Shown here: one piece after another, positions 1 through 9,181 of the stretch | Layout: each line of letters opens with the position of its first letter | Numbering within the stretch: the first letter of the stretch is position 1 | Origin: Pararhodobacter zhoushanensis | GTDB lineage: Bacteria > Pseudomonadota > Alphaproteobacteria > Rhodobacterales > Rhodobacteraceae | Direction: 5' to 3' | Assembly (NCBI RefSeq): GCF_003990445.1 | Contig: NZ_REEZ01000001.1 | Span: forward strand, 248,001-312,000 | Length of the DNA stretch: 64,000 nt | The notes under the pieces: generated by a model | Told to the model about the DNA's origin: nothing | Databases searched by the model: none | The model's input: only the letters and a program-made list of their open reading frames with translations | Made by a program: the position numbers and the translations under genes

Positions 1-176
1 GAACATTGGCCTTCATATCGTCTCGACGATGATAGCTTCGAATCAGAGATCTTCCGTTGGCGCTCAAACCCTGCCGACTACACCCCACCCCCTGACCCCG
101 CCCAAACCAGAGGACACCCCTTACCAAAACCCTAACACCCCCACCCAACCCCTTGAATTCGCTCACCCCGAATACC

Positions 177-193
177 TGTCCCATCGTGGGACA
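177..193 (-). terminator. Short hairpin after the SLC13 permease gene
   Basis: A perfect 7-bp stem (TGTCCCA/TGGGACA) with a 3-base loop lies 20 bases beyond the stop codon of the permease gene on the minus strand. It has no U tract, so it may be a weak or Rho-assisted terminator. The rest of bases 1-212 is C-rich sequence in which I see no gene. Confidence 0.35.
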
Positions 194-212
194 CCCCCGC
201 CAGACGGACCCC

Positions 213-1973
213 TCACACCCCCCAGACCCACAGGATCATCGGCACCGAGACCGCCACGATCACCACCTCCAGCGCCAGTCCCAACCGCCAGTAGTCGCCA
301 AAGCGGAACCCGCCCGGACCCAGGATCAGCGTGTTGTTCTGGTGCCCGATCGGCGTCAGGAAGGCGCAGCTCGCCCCGATCGCCACCGCCATCAGGAACC
401 CGTCGGCGCTCGCGCCCAGTTGCGCCGCGATGCCCAGCGCGATGGGGGCCATCACCGCCGCCGTCGCCGCGTTGTTCATCACGTCCGACAGCACCATCGT
501 CACCACCAGCACCACCACCAGCGCCGCCACCGTGTTGCCCTGCGCCAGCCCGTCGACCAACCCGCCCGCCAGCAGATCCGCCGCCCCGGTCGCCTGCATC
601 GCCCCCGCCACCGGGATCAGCGCGGCCAGCAGCACGATCACCGGCCCGTCCAGCGCCGTATAGACCTCACGAAGCGGCAGGGTCCGGGTCAGCATCGTCG
701 CCAGCACCCCCGCCGCGAACGCCACCGCCGCCGGCACCAGACCGACCGCCGAGGCAAGGATCGCCACCGTCATGATCCCCGCCGCCGCGATGGCCTTGCC
801 CTTGTCGGGCACCGACACAGGCGCGGTATCAAGCGGCACGCAGTTCATGTCGCGCGCGAATTCGGCCAGCAGCGCGGGTGTGCCGCGCAGCAAGAGCAGA
901 TCGCCCGATTTCAGCATCAGGCTGCCCAGCCGTCCACGCGGCCGCTGTCCCTCGCGCGAGATTGCCAGCAGCGACACCCCCCAGCGCGAGCGGGGCTGGA
1001 GTTGCCGCGCCGAGCGCCCGATCAGCGCCGAGCCGGGCAGCAGGGCAAATTCACGCAGGACGATCTCGTCGTCGTCCTCTTCCTCCTCAAACGCCGACAA
1101 CCCGTCCAGCGCGATGCCGTGCTGGGCAGCGCTCTCGGTCAGCGCTTTCGCCTCGGCCTCGACGATCAACAGATCCCCCGCCTTGATCTTGCGCCCCCGA
1201 TGCGGGTTGTTCTGCCGCGTCGTGCCGCGCACCAGCGCCAGCACTTCGATGTCCAGCCCGTCGAGCGCATCCTCAAACCCGCGCAGGGTCAGGCCAACGG
1301 CCTTGCTGTCCTCCGGAATGCGCAACTCGGTCAGGTAGGCGCCGGTTTCAAACGGTGCCTCGCCGCCGGGGTTACGCGCCGGTACCAGCCGCCAGCCGAT
1401 CAGCGCCACGAAGGCAATGCCGATGGCGGCCACCGGCAGGCCGACCCAGGTGAAGTCGAACATCCGAAACGTCGAGTCAGGTCGGAAGCCGGCGACGATC
1501 AGGTTCGGCGGCGTCCCGACCAGCGTAACCATGCCACCGAGGATGGTGCCAAAGGCCAGCGGCATCAGCACCTGTCCCGGCGGCAGCTTGAGCCGCCCTG
1601 CCAGCTGCACCGCCAGCGGCATGAGCAGCGCCATCGCACCCACGTTATTCATGAACGCCGACAAGCCCGCGCCCAGACCCATCAGCGCCGCCACGGCAGG
1701 GACCTGCCCCGCCTGCGCCGGCAACACCCGCCGCGCCAGCGCGTCGACGGCCCCGGTATGCTGCAACGCCCGGCTGAGGATCAGCACGCAGGCCACCGTG
1801 ACCACGGCGGGATGGCCGAACCCGGCAAAGGCGGTCTCGACCGGCACCAGCCCGGTCAGCACACAGGCGACCAGTGCCGCCAGCGCGACGGCATCATGGC
1901 GAAAGCGGCCCCATAGAAAACCCGCCACGGTCAGGCCCAGCACGGCTAGGATCATCATCTGTTGGCTGTCCAT
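213..1973 (-). CDS. SLC13-family permease with two TrkA-C domains
   Basis: Encodes a 586-residue polytopic inner-membrane protein of the SLC13/divalent anion:sodium symporter type. Two hydrophobic transporter halves flank a soluble central part of about 200 residues. That part carries two RCK-C/TrkA-C-like repeats (for example around GDLLIVEAEAKAL and GDLLLLRGTPALL), as in large SLC13 permeases that probably bind a regulatory ligand. Family substrates include dicarboxylates, sulfate and other anions; nothing here picks one. The start at 1973 is preceded by GAGAGGGG at good spacing, and in-frame sequence further upstream is low-hydrophobicity and not transporter-like. It is divergent from the ABC exporter across about 160 bases. 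The family call is firm, the substrate unknown. Confidence 0.85.
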   Translation of the reverse strand: MDSQQMMILAVLGLTVAGFLWGRFRHDAVALAALVACVLTGLVPVETAFAGFGHPAVVTVACVLILSRALQHTGAVDALARRVLPAQAGQVPAVAALMGLGAGLSAFMNNVGAMALLMPLAVQLAGRLKLPPGQVLMPLAFGTILGGMVTLVGTPPNLIVAGFRPDSTFRMFDFTWVGLPVAAIGIAFVALIGWRLVPARNPGGEAPFETGAYLTELRIPEDSKAVGLTLRGFEDALDGLDIEVLALVRGTTRQNNPHRGRKIKAGDLLIVEAEAKALTESAAQHGIALDGLSAFEEEEDDDEIVLREFALLPGSALIGRSARQLQPRSRWGVSLLAISREGQRPRGRLGSLMLKSGDLLLLRGTPALLAEFARDMNCVPLDTAPVSVPDKGKAIAAAGIMTVAILASAVGLVPAAVAFAAGVLATMLTRTLPLREVYTALDGPVIVLLAALIPVAGAMQATGAADLLAGGLVDGLAQGNTVAALVVVLVVTMVLSDVMNNAATAAVMAPIALGIAAQLGASADGFLMAVAIGASCAFLTPIGHQNNTLILGPGGFRFGDYWRLGLALEVVIVAVSVPMILWVWGV

Positions 1974-2134
1974 TGGTGCCCCTCTCGCGATCCTGAACCG
2001 GCGACAAGCGGCCAACCTGACCGATTTTCTACCAAGGAGCAAACCCCTGCGCGCGCTCGCGGTTCCGCATGCCCGGTTTCCCTGCGCCACAATCCGCGGT
2101 ATAGACCCGCGCGATCCCCAACAGGCCTGCCGCC

Positions 2135-3913
2135 ATGCGCTCTACCCCTGAGTCCGACGCCCCTACCGTCTCCCGCGCCCATGATCGCGTGCTGGCGCGC
2201 TGGTTCTGGAACGGCTATGCGCGCCGCTGGATCCCCTGGCTGCTGCTGGGCGCGCTGTGCATGGTGATCGACGGTGCCATGACGGGCGTGCTCAGCGCGC
2301 TGCTCAAGCCAATGTTCGACGATGTGCTGGTCGCGGGTCGGGCGGATATGGTGCTGTGGGTGGCCCTGGCGTTCGGCGCGACATTCGTGGTGCGCGCCAT
2401 CACGTCGTTCACCTATCGCACAGTCATGGCCTATGTCTCCGAGAAGGTGGTGACCGGCCTGCAATCCAAGCTGACCAGCCATCTGATGACGCTGGATCAG
2501 GGGTTCCACCACACGCATCCACCGGGCCATCTGATTGACCGGGTGCGCGGTGACACGGTCGAGGTGGCGGCGATCTTTGACAGGCTCATCCCCGGCGTCG
2601 CGCGCGACTCGATCTCGATCCTGGCCTTGTTGGCGGTGGCGCTCTGGACCGACTGGCTCTGGACGGTCGTCGCTCTGGTCGGTGTCCCGCTTCTGGTGCT
2701 GCCCGCCGCAATCCTGCAACGCGCGGTGCGCAAGATGGGCATCCGCGCGCGGGATGCCTCGGCGGCGGCCTCGACCCGGCTGGATGAAATCTTCCACGGT
2801 GTCGTCACGATCCAGCGTGCTGGTCTGGAAGAGCAGGAAACCACCCGCCTCAGTCAGGTGCTGTCGCGCTTCGTCAAGGCGCGCGTGCGCGTGGCCGGCG
2901 GTCAGGCGGCGATGGGCTCGATGTCGGATCTGGTGGCCGCTCTGGGCTTTGCGCTGGTGTTGGTGCTGGCGGGTGGCCAGATCGTCGCCGGAGAGCGCAC
3001 TGTGGGCGAATTCATGACCTTCTTCTCGGCCATCGCCTTCCTGTTTGATCCGTTGCGCCGTCTGGGGGCGCTGGCCGGGACGTGGCAGAACGTGCTGGCC
3101 TCGCTCGAGCGCATCTACCGGCTGCTCAACGAAAAGCCGCGCATCGCCCAACCCGAGGGACCGCTTGATCCGCTTCCCGCCCCGGGCACCGAAGAGATCC
3201 GCTTTGACGATGTCACCTTTGCTTATGACGGCGAACCGGTGTTGCGCGGCCTCAGCTTCACCGCCGAGCCGGGCAAGACCACGGCACTGGTCGGCCCGTC
3301 CGGAGCGGGCAAAACCACGGTCTTCACGCTGGTCACCCGGCTGGCCGATGCGCAGGCCGGGCGAGTCAGTGTCGGCGGCGCGGATGTGACGCGCACCGAC
3401 CTGCGCGGGTTGCGCGATCTGTTCAGCGTCGTCGCACAAGACAGCGCCCTGTTTGACGAAACGCTGCGCGATAACGTGTTGATGGGGGCCAGCGATGTCT
3501 CTGAAGCACGCTTGGCCGAGGCCCTCTCGGCCGCGCATGTCGACGAATTCCTGCCCTCGCTCAGCGATGGGCTCGACACCCGCGTCGGACCGCGCGGCTC
3601 GGCGCTGTCGGGCGGCCAGCGCCAGCGCGTGACCATCGCGCGCGCCCTGCTGCGCGAATCCCCGATCCTGCTGCTGGACGAGGCGACCTCGGCCCTCGAC
3701 GCCCGCTCGGAAGCGCTGGTGCAGCAGGCGCTCGACAAGCTCAGCGCCAACCGCACAACGCTGGTCATCGCGCACCGCCTCTCGACCATCCGCCACGCCG
3801 ACAAGATCGTGGTGATGGAGGCCGGGCGCGTCGTCGAGGAAGGCGATCACGAAACCCTGCTGGCCAATGGCGGCACCTACGCCCGCCTCTACGCCCTTCA
3901 ATTCAAGGACTGA
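2135..3913 (+). CDS. MsbA-like ABC exporter (membrane domain fused to ATPase)
   Basis: Encodes a 592-residue half-transporter: an N-terminal six-helix ABC membrane domain (about residues 25-330) followed by a nucleotide-binding domain. The ATPase part shows Walker A GPSGAGKTT, signature LSGGQRQR, Walker B ILLLDEATSALD and the switch histidine in VIAHRLST. This architecture and length fit MsbA/lipid-linked exporters or type-1 multidrug exporters acting as homodimers in the inner membrane. Homologues in this group are usually labelled lipid A export MsbA-like, but the substrate cannot be read from sequence. The start is the first ATG in frame; the ribosome site in front of it is weak. It is convergent with the kinase gene, with a structured repeat between them. 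Confidence 0.88.
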   Translation: MRSTPESDAPTVSRAHDRVLARWFWNGYARRWIPWLLLGALCMVIDGAMTGVLSALLKPMFDDVLVAGRADMVLWVALAFGATFVVRAITSFTYRTVMAYVSEKVVTGLQSKLTSHLMTLDQGFHHTHPPGHLIDRVRGDTVEVAAIFDRLIPGVARDSISILALLAVALWTDWLWTVVALVGVPLLVLPAAILQRAVRKMGIRARDASAAASTRLDEIFHGVVTIQRAGLEEQETTRLSQVLSRFVKARVRVAGGQAAMGSMSDLVAALGFALVLVLAGGQIVAGERTVGEFMTFFSAIAFLFDPLRRLGALAGTWQNVLASLERIYRLLNEKPRIAQPEGPLDPLPAPGTEEIRFDDVTFAYDGEPVLRGLSFTAEPGKTTALVGPSGAGKTTVFTLVTRLADAQAGRVSVGGADVTRTDLRGLRDLFSVVAQDSALFDETLRDNVLMGASDVSEARLAEALSAAHVDEFLPSLSDGLDTRVGPRGSALSGGQRQRVTIARALLRESPILLLDEATSALDARSEALVQQALDKLSANRTTLVIAHRLSTIRHADKIVVMEAGRVVEEGDHETLLANGGTYARLYALQFKD

Positions 3914-3940
3914 AACCAAAAACCGCGCGTTTCTTTGCTC

Positions 3941-4023
3941 TCAAAATATCCACGGGGGGATTTTCAAGGGGGGCGCGTGCGTCCCCCTTGAAGCAGGGGG
4001 CCCGGGGGGCGGCAGCCCCCCGG
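3941..4023 (-). repeat. Structured 3'-end repeat element, copy a (after the kinase gene)
   Basis: Reading on the minus strand after the kinase stop codon: a hairpin with a 9-bp stem (4002-4023), a second hairpin with an 8-bp GC-rich stem extended by further pairs (3965-3990), then CCCCCCGTGGATATTTTGAG. The same order of parts recurs at 11040-11137 and 57177-57273. It probably acts as a transcript end or processing signal. This copy has the most degenerate core. Confidence 0.7.
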
Positions 4024-4054
4024 CACTAACAGCAACCCCCCGCACCAAAAGACC

Positions 4055-6784
4055 TCACCGGGCGGCGCGGCTGGGCCGGGCCTGCAACACTGCCGGAAAG
4101 CTGACCCGGAACGCCGCGCCGCCCTGCCCCGGCAGATAGGCGATCTCGCCGCCCAGATTCTGCATGATCTCGCGGCAGATCGCCAGACCCAGCCCGGCAC
4201 CGCCAGCCTGGTGTGTATCGGTCAGCCGGGCGAATTTTTCGAAGATCAGCATCTGGCTTTTCTTCGGAATGCCAGAGCCGTTATCCACAAACTCCACCGT
4301 GACCCGCCCGCCGCGCTGACGCGTGGTGATGCGGATCTCGGGCTGGGTGGCATCGCAATACTTGCGGGCATTGGACAGCACGTTGATGAACACCTGCGTC
4401 AGCCGCCCGATGTCGGTGCGCAGGGCGATGTCCTCGTCAACCGTCTGGCGGCGGATGGTGAACACCCGCTGCGGCTGCACCGAATTCGACGCCATCAGTG
4501 CCCGGTCGAGCAGAACGCTCAACCGTTCGCTCTGGATATCCAGATTGACCTGCCCGTGCTCCAGCACACTCAGATCCAGCAGATCATCTAGCAACCGGGT
4601 CAGACGGATGCTTTCGTCATGGATGATACGCGCGTAGCGAGAGATCTCGTCGGGGCTGACTTCGTCGTCCATCAGGATTTCCGAAAACGCCCGGATCGAG
4701 GTCATCGGCGTGCGCAGCTCGTGGCTGATCTGGCTGAGAAAGCTGTCCTTTTGCACCGAGAGCTTCTGCAGCATCTCGTTGGCCTCGCGCAGCTGGCGGG
4801 CGGTGCGGGCCAGTTCCTCGGACTTGGCTTCCAGCTGGGCGGAATGCTCCATGATCTGCGCGGTCTCGGATGCCACCGCCATCAGGTCATCCACGGTCAC
4901 CAGCCGCCCGCCGACGATCTGCGCGATCATCGCGTGGCCCGTCGCCGCGCCGACCGAGCCTGCCAGTTCGCGCTCCAGCCGGTCCAGAAAATCAGGCGTG
5001 GGATCGGGCAGGAAGCCGCCTTTGCCCTGCGCACGCGCCTCGGCCTGAAAGAACCCCTGCGCATCGGCCCCGCCAAGGATGCGCTGTGACATCGCCAGCA
5101 GATCCTCAGCCTCGTTCTCGGCGGCCTCGCGCGACCAACCGCGGGCGCTGGGGCGATCCTCGCCGCGGCTATAGTCGAAGACATTGACGAACTGCGCCGA
5201 TTGCACGCGCTCGACGGGGCTGGGAAAGCTGAGCAGCGAGCCTGCGATAAAGGCCACCGCGTTCAGTGCCAGCGACCAGAACAGCGCGTGCAGCAGCGGG
5301 TCCATCCCCTCGACACCGAACAGCGCGTGGGGGCGCAGCCAGTTGATGCCCAGCGGCCCCTGCGCCATCAGATCCGCGCTCATCATCACGCCCGGCCCAA
5401 AGGACGGCAGAAACAGCGTATAGAGCCAGGCCAGCGCGCCAACGACCAGCCCCGCCACAGCGCCCAGACGGCTGGCACCGCGCCAGTACAACGCTCCCAT
5501 CAGCGCCGGAAACACCTGCGCCATTCCGGCAAACGAGATCAATCCGATCGCCGCCAGCGCGCGCGAGCCGCCCGAGACGGCAAAATACAGATACCCCAGC
5601 CCCAGAATGACCCCGATCGACAGCCGCCGCGCGTTCAGCACCAGCCCGCGCATGTCGCCAGCCTCGGGCACCGGCCATGGCGCGCGCCTGCGCGTGCTCA
5701 GCCACAGCGGCACGACGATATGGTTCGATACCATCGTCGCCAGCGCCAGCGCCGCGACGATCACCATCGAGGTTGCTGCCGAAAACCCACCCAGAAACGC
5801 CAGCATCGCCAGCGCGTCCTGCCCCAGTGCGTGCGGCAGGGTCAGCACGAACAGGTCCGGGTTCATCCCCGGTGGCAAATAGGTCAGCCCGGCTACCGCG
5901 ATGGGCAGCACGAACAGGCTCATCGCCATCAGATAGAGCGGAAAGGCCCAGCTGGCGACGCCGACATGGCTTTCGTCGGCATTCTCGACCACCAGCACCT
6001 GAAACATGCGCGGCAGGGTCATCACTGCCACCCCGGCCAGAAAGGTCAGCCCCAGCCAGCGGCCCGGCTGGATTTCCCATTCGGGGCGTTCGGCCTCGCT
6101 GATGCGCGCCATGATGTCGGCGGGCCCATCGGCCAGCCCCCAGACCACCCAGATCCCCACGGCCAGCAAGGCCACAAGTTTGACCACCGCCTCGACCGCG
6201 ATGGCGGTGACAACGCCGTGGTGCTGCTCGTTGGCATCCAGATTGCGCGTGCCGAACAGAATGGTGAACAGCGCCAGCCCCACCGCCACCCACAGCGCCA
6301 GCTGGCGCGGGGCCAGCGGCTGGTCGGCGGCAAAGGCGCCAAAGGCCAGCGCGATGGATTGCAGCTGCAGCGCGATATAGGGCGTGGTGGCGACGACGGC
6401 CAGAATGGTGACGATCACCCCCACTGCGTTAGACTTGCCGTAGCGCGACGAGATCAGGTCGGCGATCGACGTCACCCGCTGCGCCTTGCCGATCCGCACC
6501 AGCTTGCGCAAGAGCCACCACCAGCCGACGAAAACCAGCGTCGGCCCCAGGTAGATGGTGACGAATTCCAACCCCGACCGCGCCGCGTAACCAACCGCGC
6601 CGTAAAACGTCCACGCCGTGCAATAGACCGACAGCGACAGCGTGTAGATCAGCGGCGAGCGCAGAAAGCGCGGTTTGCGGCCCGAGGCGCGCAGGCTTTC
6701 CGCCCGGCGCTCGGCCAGCGAGGCGATGACGAACAAAAAGACGACGTACCCCAGCGCCGCGGGGATCAGAATGTTCAGGGTCAT
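4055..6784 (-). CDS. Sensor histidine kinase fused to a sodium/solute symporter domain (CbrA-like)
   Basis: Encodes a 909-residue membrane kinase. Roughly residues 1-540 form a multi-helix sodium:solute symporter (PutP/PanF-like) domain. A linker with heptad-like sequence (about residues 630-675) follows, then HisKA and HATPase domains. The phosphoacceptor is His688 in SHELRTP; the N box (NVLSNARKY), G1 (DNGSGIP) and G2 (GGAGLGLAI) are intact, so it should be active. The layout matches CbrA-type sensors that link transport of an amino acid or organic acid to signalling. The start at 6784 overlaps the stop of the small membrane protein gene (ATGA), showing translational coupling. Response regulator, small protein and kinase form one minus-strand operon. 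The ligand is unknown. Confidence 0.92.
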   Translation of the reverse strand: MTLNILIPAALGYVVFLFVIASLAERRAESLRASGRKPRFLRSPLIYTLSLSVYCTAWTFYGAVGYAARSGLEFVTIYLGPTLVFVGWWWLLRKLVRIGKAQRVTSIADLISSRYGKSNAVGVIVTILAVVATTPYIALQLQSIALAFGAFAADQPLAPRQLALWVAVGLALFTILFGTRNLDANEQHHGVVTAIAVEAVVKLVALLAVGIWVVWGLADGPADIMARISEAERPEWEIQPGRWLGLTFLAGVAVMTLPRMFQVLVVENADESHVGVASWAFPLYLMAMSLFVLPIAVAGLTYLPPGMNPDLFVLTLPHALGQDALAMLAFLGGFSAATSMVIVAALALATMVSNHIVVPLWLSTRRRAPWPVPEAGDMRGLVLNARRLSIGVILGLGYLYFAVSGGSRALAAIGLISFAGMAQVFPALMGALYWRGASRLGAVAGLVVGALAWLYTLFLPSFGPGVMMSADLMAQGPLGINWLRPHALFGVEGMDPLLHALFWSLALNAVAFIAGSLLSFPSPVERVQSAQFVNVFDYSRGEDRPSARGWSREAAENEAEDLLAMSQRILGGADAQGFFQAEARAQGKGGFLPDPTPDFLDRLERELAGSVGAATGHAMIAQIVGGRLVTVDDLMAVASETAQIMEHSAQLEAKSEELARTARQLREANEMLQKLSVQKDSFLSQISHELRTPMTSIRAFSEILMDDEVSPDEISRYARIIHDESIRLTRLLDDLLDLSVLEHGQVNLDIQSERLSVLLDRALMASNSVQPQRVFTIRRQTVDEDIALRTDIGRLTQVFINVLSNARKYCDATQPEIRITTRQRGGRVTVEFVDNGSGIPKKSQMLIFEKFARLTDTHQAGGAGLGLAICREIMQNLGGEIAYLPGQGGAAFRVSFPAVLQARPSRAAR

Positions 6785-7077
6785 GACACGCCGTCCCTGT
6801 CGCCTCCGGCCTCGGCGGCGGGGGGCGTGGTTTCGCGCCGAAGCGCCGCACGCAGCGGGCGCGAGAGCAACCCGGCGGCAAGGATCAGCCCGATCCACAG
6901 CACGAAAAGATAGACCGTCTCACCCGCTGTACCGATGCCGCCTTCGCTGCTGGACCAGAGCACCGGCAACAGGATCATCACCAGCCCGACCACCGGCAAA
7001 ATGCGCGCCGCGTCCATCAGGCGACGGCGGCGATAGGTCTTGCGTTCCAGAAACAGGGGGGCTCGGGGCGCTTTCAT
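6781..7077 (-). CDS. Small two-helix membrane protein of the kinase operon
   Basis: Encodes a 98-residue protein with two clear hydrophobic segments (around ILPVVGLVMILLPVLW and TVYLFVLWIGLILAAGLL) and a charged tail. It lies between the response regulator (7-base gap) and the symporter-kinase (ATGA overlap), so it is co-translated with the kinase. I recognise no named family. It could be a stabilising or modulating subunit of the sensor, but that is inferred only from position. Confidence 0.72.
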   Translation of the reverse strand: MKAPRAPLFLERKTYRRRRLMDAARILPVVGLVMILLPVLWSSSEGGIGTAGETVYLFVLWIGLILAAGLLSRPLRAALRRETTPPAAEAGGDRDGVS

Positions 7078-7084
7078 CGGGCGA

Positions 7085-7522
7085 TCATAGCCCGGCAAGC
7101 TGGCGCACGGCAGCCAATAACTCGGCATTGGCGAAAGGCTTGGCCATGAACCGCGAGGCCCCGGCCTGCAGCGCCGTATCGCGAACGGCAACCGAGCCTT
7201 TGGCGGTCAGCACGATGACTGGCAGATCCTCGGTCTCGGGCCGACTGCGCAGGGCGTGCAGAATATCGAAACCGCTGACGCCAGGCAGCATGACGTCCAA
7301 TATCATCACCGACGGGCGCGCTGTTGTGACGAAATCCAAAGCCTCGGCCCCGCTGTCGACCAGCGTTACCGACCAGCCATCCCGTTTAAGGATATAGCGA
7401 ATCGCTTCCGAGATGTTCGGCTCATCCTCGACCACCAGCACCGAACGACCGCCGCCAGCGCCCGGGCTGCCGGGGCCCGTCACCGCCGCAGTCCCCGAGG
7501 GTGCGGTGCCATCGTGCTCCAT
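7085..7522 (-). CDS. Single-domain response regulator
   Basis: Encodes a 145-residue receiver-domain protein with no output domain. The acidic pair is in VVEDEP, the phosphoacceptor Asp76 in ILDVMLPG, the conserved Thr in VLTAKG and the Lys in MAKPF. A Gly/Pro-rich N-terminal extension of about 25 residues precedes the domain. The start at 7522 is backed by a strong GGGGGAGG ribosome site. It is first in the operon with the small membrane protein and the symporter-kinase and is presumably the kinase's partner. With no DNA-binding domain it would act by protein contact or phosphotransfer. Confidence 0.88.
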   Translation of the reverse strand: MEHDGTAPSGTAAVTGPGSPGAGGGRSVLVVEDEPNISEAIRYILKRDGWSVTLVDSGAEALDFVTTARPSVMILDVMLPGVSGFDILHALRSRPETEDLPVIVLTAKGSVAVRDTALQAGASRFMAKPFANAELLAAVRQLAGL

Positions 7523-7637
7523 GCCGTGGTCCTCCCCCGGTGCTGTCGCCTGCGCCGCCCTCCCCGGACAGCGTCTGGCACAGACTATTGCGTCTTATCA
7601 CATCTCTGTCAAAGCATGCCTCAACGGGTCGAAGGAC

Positions 7638-8975
7638 TTACCCGGCGACAATCGACGGCTCGCGCCGTGCCGGGCAGTCCATGCGCGGGCAGACCCGGCA
7701 ACTGGTCCCGACGCCACGCGGCGTGGTGGTATCCCCCGACATCGTCGCAACCAAAGCGGGCGTCACCAGCATGCTGGCTTCCCACACATGCGGCGGTTCA
7801 AAGCGCAGCGGATCGCGTGCCCCGGCGATGGCATGAGCGACAAAGCGCGCCGGCGGGCGTCCGGCAAACTCGACGAGCGCCCGCACCGGGCGGTCGGGCT
7901 GCCCCAGCGCTTCATACAGCGGCCAGAGCGGACAGGCCCCGCCAAACCGGGGCAACTGGAAGCCGTCGACCGGGCGCCGGAAGGTCAGCGTTCCCGAACC
8001 ATCGCAGACCGCCAAGCCAAACCGAGGGACACCCGGCGCGGCCGGCAGCGTGGCAAGGCGGCGGAACAGCTGCGCCAGACTGACGCCGAACTGGCGCGCC
8101 AGAACCTCGGGCGCAAAGACCCCGCCGCCGCCCAGCATCGCCGTCAACACCGGCATCAGTCGCGCCAAGGGCAGCGCCTGCGCATCAACGCGGGCGCGTT
8201 CCAGCCAGCTGACGGCCAAAGTGCGCGCGGCGGCAGAGGCCAGCTCGGCCTGCCCGCTGGTCAGGGCATTCCAGTCGGGACCGGCGGGCTGCTCGATGGC
8301 GGCGACGTGAAAGCCCTGATGCTCGAGCCAGCTTTCCAGCTCTTCCTGCGGGGCGGCAAGGCCGGTCTCTTCGCCCGAGGTATCCAGAAATGCCACCAAG
8401 GCCTCGGCCGCATTGGCCAGCCGGACCGAATCCTGATGGATATTGCGGTGAAAACGGGCGCGCCATTCTGGCTCAAGATCCTCGGATTCCGCCAGAATCG
8501 CCGCTGTGGACTGCACCGCCGTCACCGCCGAGACGATCTCGTGCAGCGCCTCGGACAGGTTGGGGTCATGCGCCATACGGTCCGAAAGCCGTTCGATCGT
8601 GCGGTCCTGCGTTTCGGTCGCGGTGTGCAGCTGGGTGATCAGCGCGGCCCAGCCGGGAAAGCGGCCGGTCAGCTCTTCGGCGCGGTCAATCTCGGGCGCG
8701 GTGCCGGTGACAGACGCAGGCTGCGCGCGGGCAGCCGCGGCGCGCAAGGCCTCGACCTGGGCATCTCCGGCGCGTTCGTCCAAGGCCTCGGGCGGGATTT
8801 GCAGCGCCCCGGCGATGGCCTCGATGATGCGGGGACTGGCGCGGCGGCGGTTGTGCTCGATAAGGTTGAGATAGGAGGGCGACACACCGGCCATGCGCGC
8901 GAGATCGGCCTGGCCGAGCCGCCGAGCCGTGCGCAATGCGCGGATACGCGTGCCTGAGAGCGCCGATTTGGGCAT
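7638..8975 (-). CDS. XRE-family regulator with DUF2083 domain (ScfR/RamB-like)
   Basis: Encodes a 445-residue cytoplasmic regulator. An N-terminal Cro/C1 helix-turn-helix (about residues 9-62, including LARMAGVSPSYLNLIEHNRR) is followed by a long middle part. The C-terminal DUF2083-type part is rich in conserved aromatic and Cys residues and ends in a Cys cluster (CRVCPRMDCPAR). Proteins of this build include RamB and other short-chain acyl-metabolism regulators. I do not see the HExxH motif of the IrrE-like metalloprotease domain common in the family. The start at 8975 places the helix-turn-helix at the N-terminus; in-frame sequence upstream lacks domain features. It is divergent from accB-accC, so acetyl-CoA carboxylase is a possible target. 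Confidence 0.82.
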   Translation of the reverse strand: MPKSALSGTRIRALRTARRLGQADLARMAGVSPSYLNLIEHNRRRASPRIIEAIAGALQIPPEALDERAGDAQVEALRAAAARAQPASVTGTAPEIDRAEELTGRFPGWAALITQLHTATETQDRTIERLSDRMAHDPNLSEALHEIVSAVTAVQSTAAILAESEDLEPEWRARFHRNIHQDSVRLANAAEALVAFLDTSGEETGLAAPQEELESWLEHQGFHVAAIEQPAGPDWNALTSGQAELASAAARTLAVSWLERARVDAQALPLARLMPVLTAMLGGGGVFAPEVLARQFGVSLAQLFRRLATLPAAPGVPRFGLAVCDGSGTLTFRRPVDGFQLPRFGGACPLWPLYEALGQPDRPVRALVEFAGRPPARFVAHAIAGARDPLRFEPPHVWEASMLVTPALVATMSGDTTTPRGVGTSCRVCPRMDCPARREPSIVAG

Positions 8976-9181
8976 ATCCCTTGCCTCCCTCTTAAACCTG
9001 TTACACCATGCACCGGCCCAACGCGCGGGAAAAGCGCCCCGACAGACACCGGGGCGAATGGCACTTTTCAGACGCAGGGGCCTGACGTATAACGCCGCGG
9101 CAAAGCGCATGACGCGCCAGACACGCAGCCAGACAAGCATCGGGGCCGGGGCGCAAGCCTTCTTCCCCAACGAGGATGTCC

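Noticed and set aside
1-16. A minus-strand ATG at bases 16-14 followed by codons for MKANV at the left edge
   Set aside because: It could be the start of a gene (some DUF2892 proteins begin similarly), but five codons and a weak ribosome site are too little.
1955-3919. A 654-codon minus-strand frame opposite the ABC exporter
   Set aside because: Low-complexity composition and no motifs; the exporter has all ABC motifs.
5201-6913. A 570-codon open frame on the plus strand opposite the histidine kinase
   Set aside because: It is Arg/Gln/His-rich with no domain features, as expected for a frame antisense to a GC-rich gene. The kinase frame has complete motifs.
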